Source: a virus
Strand: one strand, 5' to 3'
Virus record (IMG/VR): IMGVR_UViG_3300034096_000864
Span: 1 to 23,089 of that record
Length of the DNA: 23,089 nt
In this document: one piece after another, positions 22,861 through 23,089 of the stretch
How the letters are laid out: each line of letters begins with the position of its first letter
How positions within the stretch are numbered: the first letter of the stretch is position 1
Made by a program: the position numbers and the translations under genes
The notes under the pieces: generated by a model
Database searches by the model: none
Seen by the model: the letters and a program-made list of their open reading frames with translations, nothing else
Told to the model about the DNA's origin: nothing

Positions 22861-23049
22861 AATGTCCAAAGTCGGATTCTCCGCAGCAGCGAGCTGGTCG
22901 ATGCGCGCAGTCAGCCACCGGCCGTTGTCTTCGCGGCAGACGGTGACGTAGTCGTTTTCAAGGCCACCCTGCGCGACAACGTAGAGCACGCGGCAGGTGC
23001 CGATGCCGTCTACCTCGACGCGGAAGTTTTGCGGGGGCCAGGAGATCAT
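22840..23049 (-). CDS. Small conserved-looking phage protein upstream of queD (69 aa)
   Basis: The product (NFRVEVDGIGTCRVLYVVAQ, followed by GGLENDYVTVCREDNGRWLT and RIDQLAAAENPTLDI) resembles a short phage protein pattern with QGGLENDxxTV...DGR...FxxxQL. It has no assigned function. An in-frame stop lies upstream of the ATG at 23049, so the gene starts here. The ribosome site is poor. It ends 56 bases before queD, with its stop inside the queD leader structure. Family resemblance is moderate. Confidence 0.6.
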   Translation of the reverse strand: MISWPPQNFRVEVDGIGTCRVLYVVAQGGLENDYVTVCREDNGRWLTARIDQLAAAENPTLDILGAGSA

Positions 23050-23089
23050 ATGAAAAAACGAGACAGGGCCACCGGCATTTCAGTGCCCA

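Noticed and set aside
23053-23088. Terminator-like hairpin followed by six Ts on the minus strand
   Set aside because: The stem is about 6 bp with a bulge and lies seven bases from the T-run, so it is weak, and the window ends there.
23050-23089. Possible plus-strand gene start (GGAG then ATGAAAAAACGA) at the right edge
   Set aside because: Only 13 codons are visible, it would abut the minus-strand start at a palindromic CATATG, and all other genes are on the minus strand. It cannot be judged from this window.
1-23089. tRNA genes, CRISPR arrays, integrase or insertion sequences
   Set aside because: I read for these and found no supportable candidate; no integrase or repressor is visible, but the window is only part of the genome, so lifestyle cannot be decided.

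Overview
The window is 23 kb of a tailed double-stranded DNA phage genome (Caudoviricetes). It is GC-rich and very tightly packed, and every gene I can support is on the minus strand, so transcription runs from the right edge to the left edge. I see a large terminase subunit, scaffold, SU10/DUF5309-type major capsid protein, portal, a head-tail adaptor and a beta-rich tail protein. I see no tape-measure, sheath or tail-tube gene. Several Ala/Gln-rich putative internal virion (ejection) proteins are present. Together this suggests a podovirus-like phage. A lipoprotein with a clear lipobox in the lysis block points to a Gram-negative host. I cannot name the host, and an uncultivated phage is likely.

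Layout in transcription order (right to left). (1) 23049-21189: a small conserved-looking ORF, then queD, queC and a TGT/DpdA-like gene, nearly or actually overlapping. This is a 7-deazaguanine (preQ0) DNA-modification module placed directly upstream of the terminase. (2) 21189-18755: terL and three small ORFs, one a four-cysteine zinc ribbon. (3) 18434-18754: the only gene-free stretch over 300 bp. It holds several perfect dyads and a possible promoter. (4) 18433-13174: scaffold, major capsid protein, a 207-bp tandem duplication that left a truncated copy of the following head protein, the intact head protein, a strong hairpin, a 111-aa ORF and the portal. The portal lies after the capsid gene, which is unusual. 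(5) 13145-10224: small structural and fibre-like proteins plus a head-tail adaptor. (6) 10221-8763: a lysis block with two membrane peptides, a lipoprotein, a hydrophobic protein with a peptidoglycan-binding-like tail, and an L,D-transpeptidase-like lysin. (7) 8757-5308: head-fibre-like protein, large beta-rich tail protein and a fibre-like protein. (8) 5296-1: internal virion proteins, interrupted by a PAPS-reductase-like PP-loop gene overlapping a YkgJ-type cysteine-cluster gene, and ending in a very large protein that runs off the left edge.

How it fits together: QueD and QueC would supply preQ0, and the DpdA-like protein would insert it into phage DNA, probably as protection from host restriction. 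That DNA is then packaged by TerL through the portal into a DUF5309-type capsid. The least explained parts are the PP-loop/cysteine-cluster pair among virion genes, the compact DpdA-like enzyme, the tandem duplication behind the capsid gene, and the dyad-rich region before the scaffold gene. Family assignments come from recognised motifs; no database search was run.
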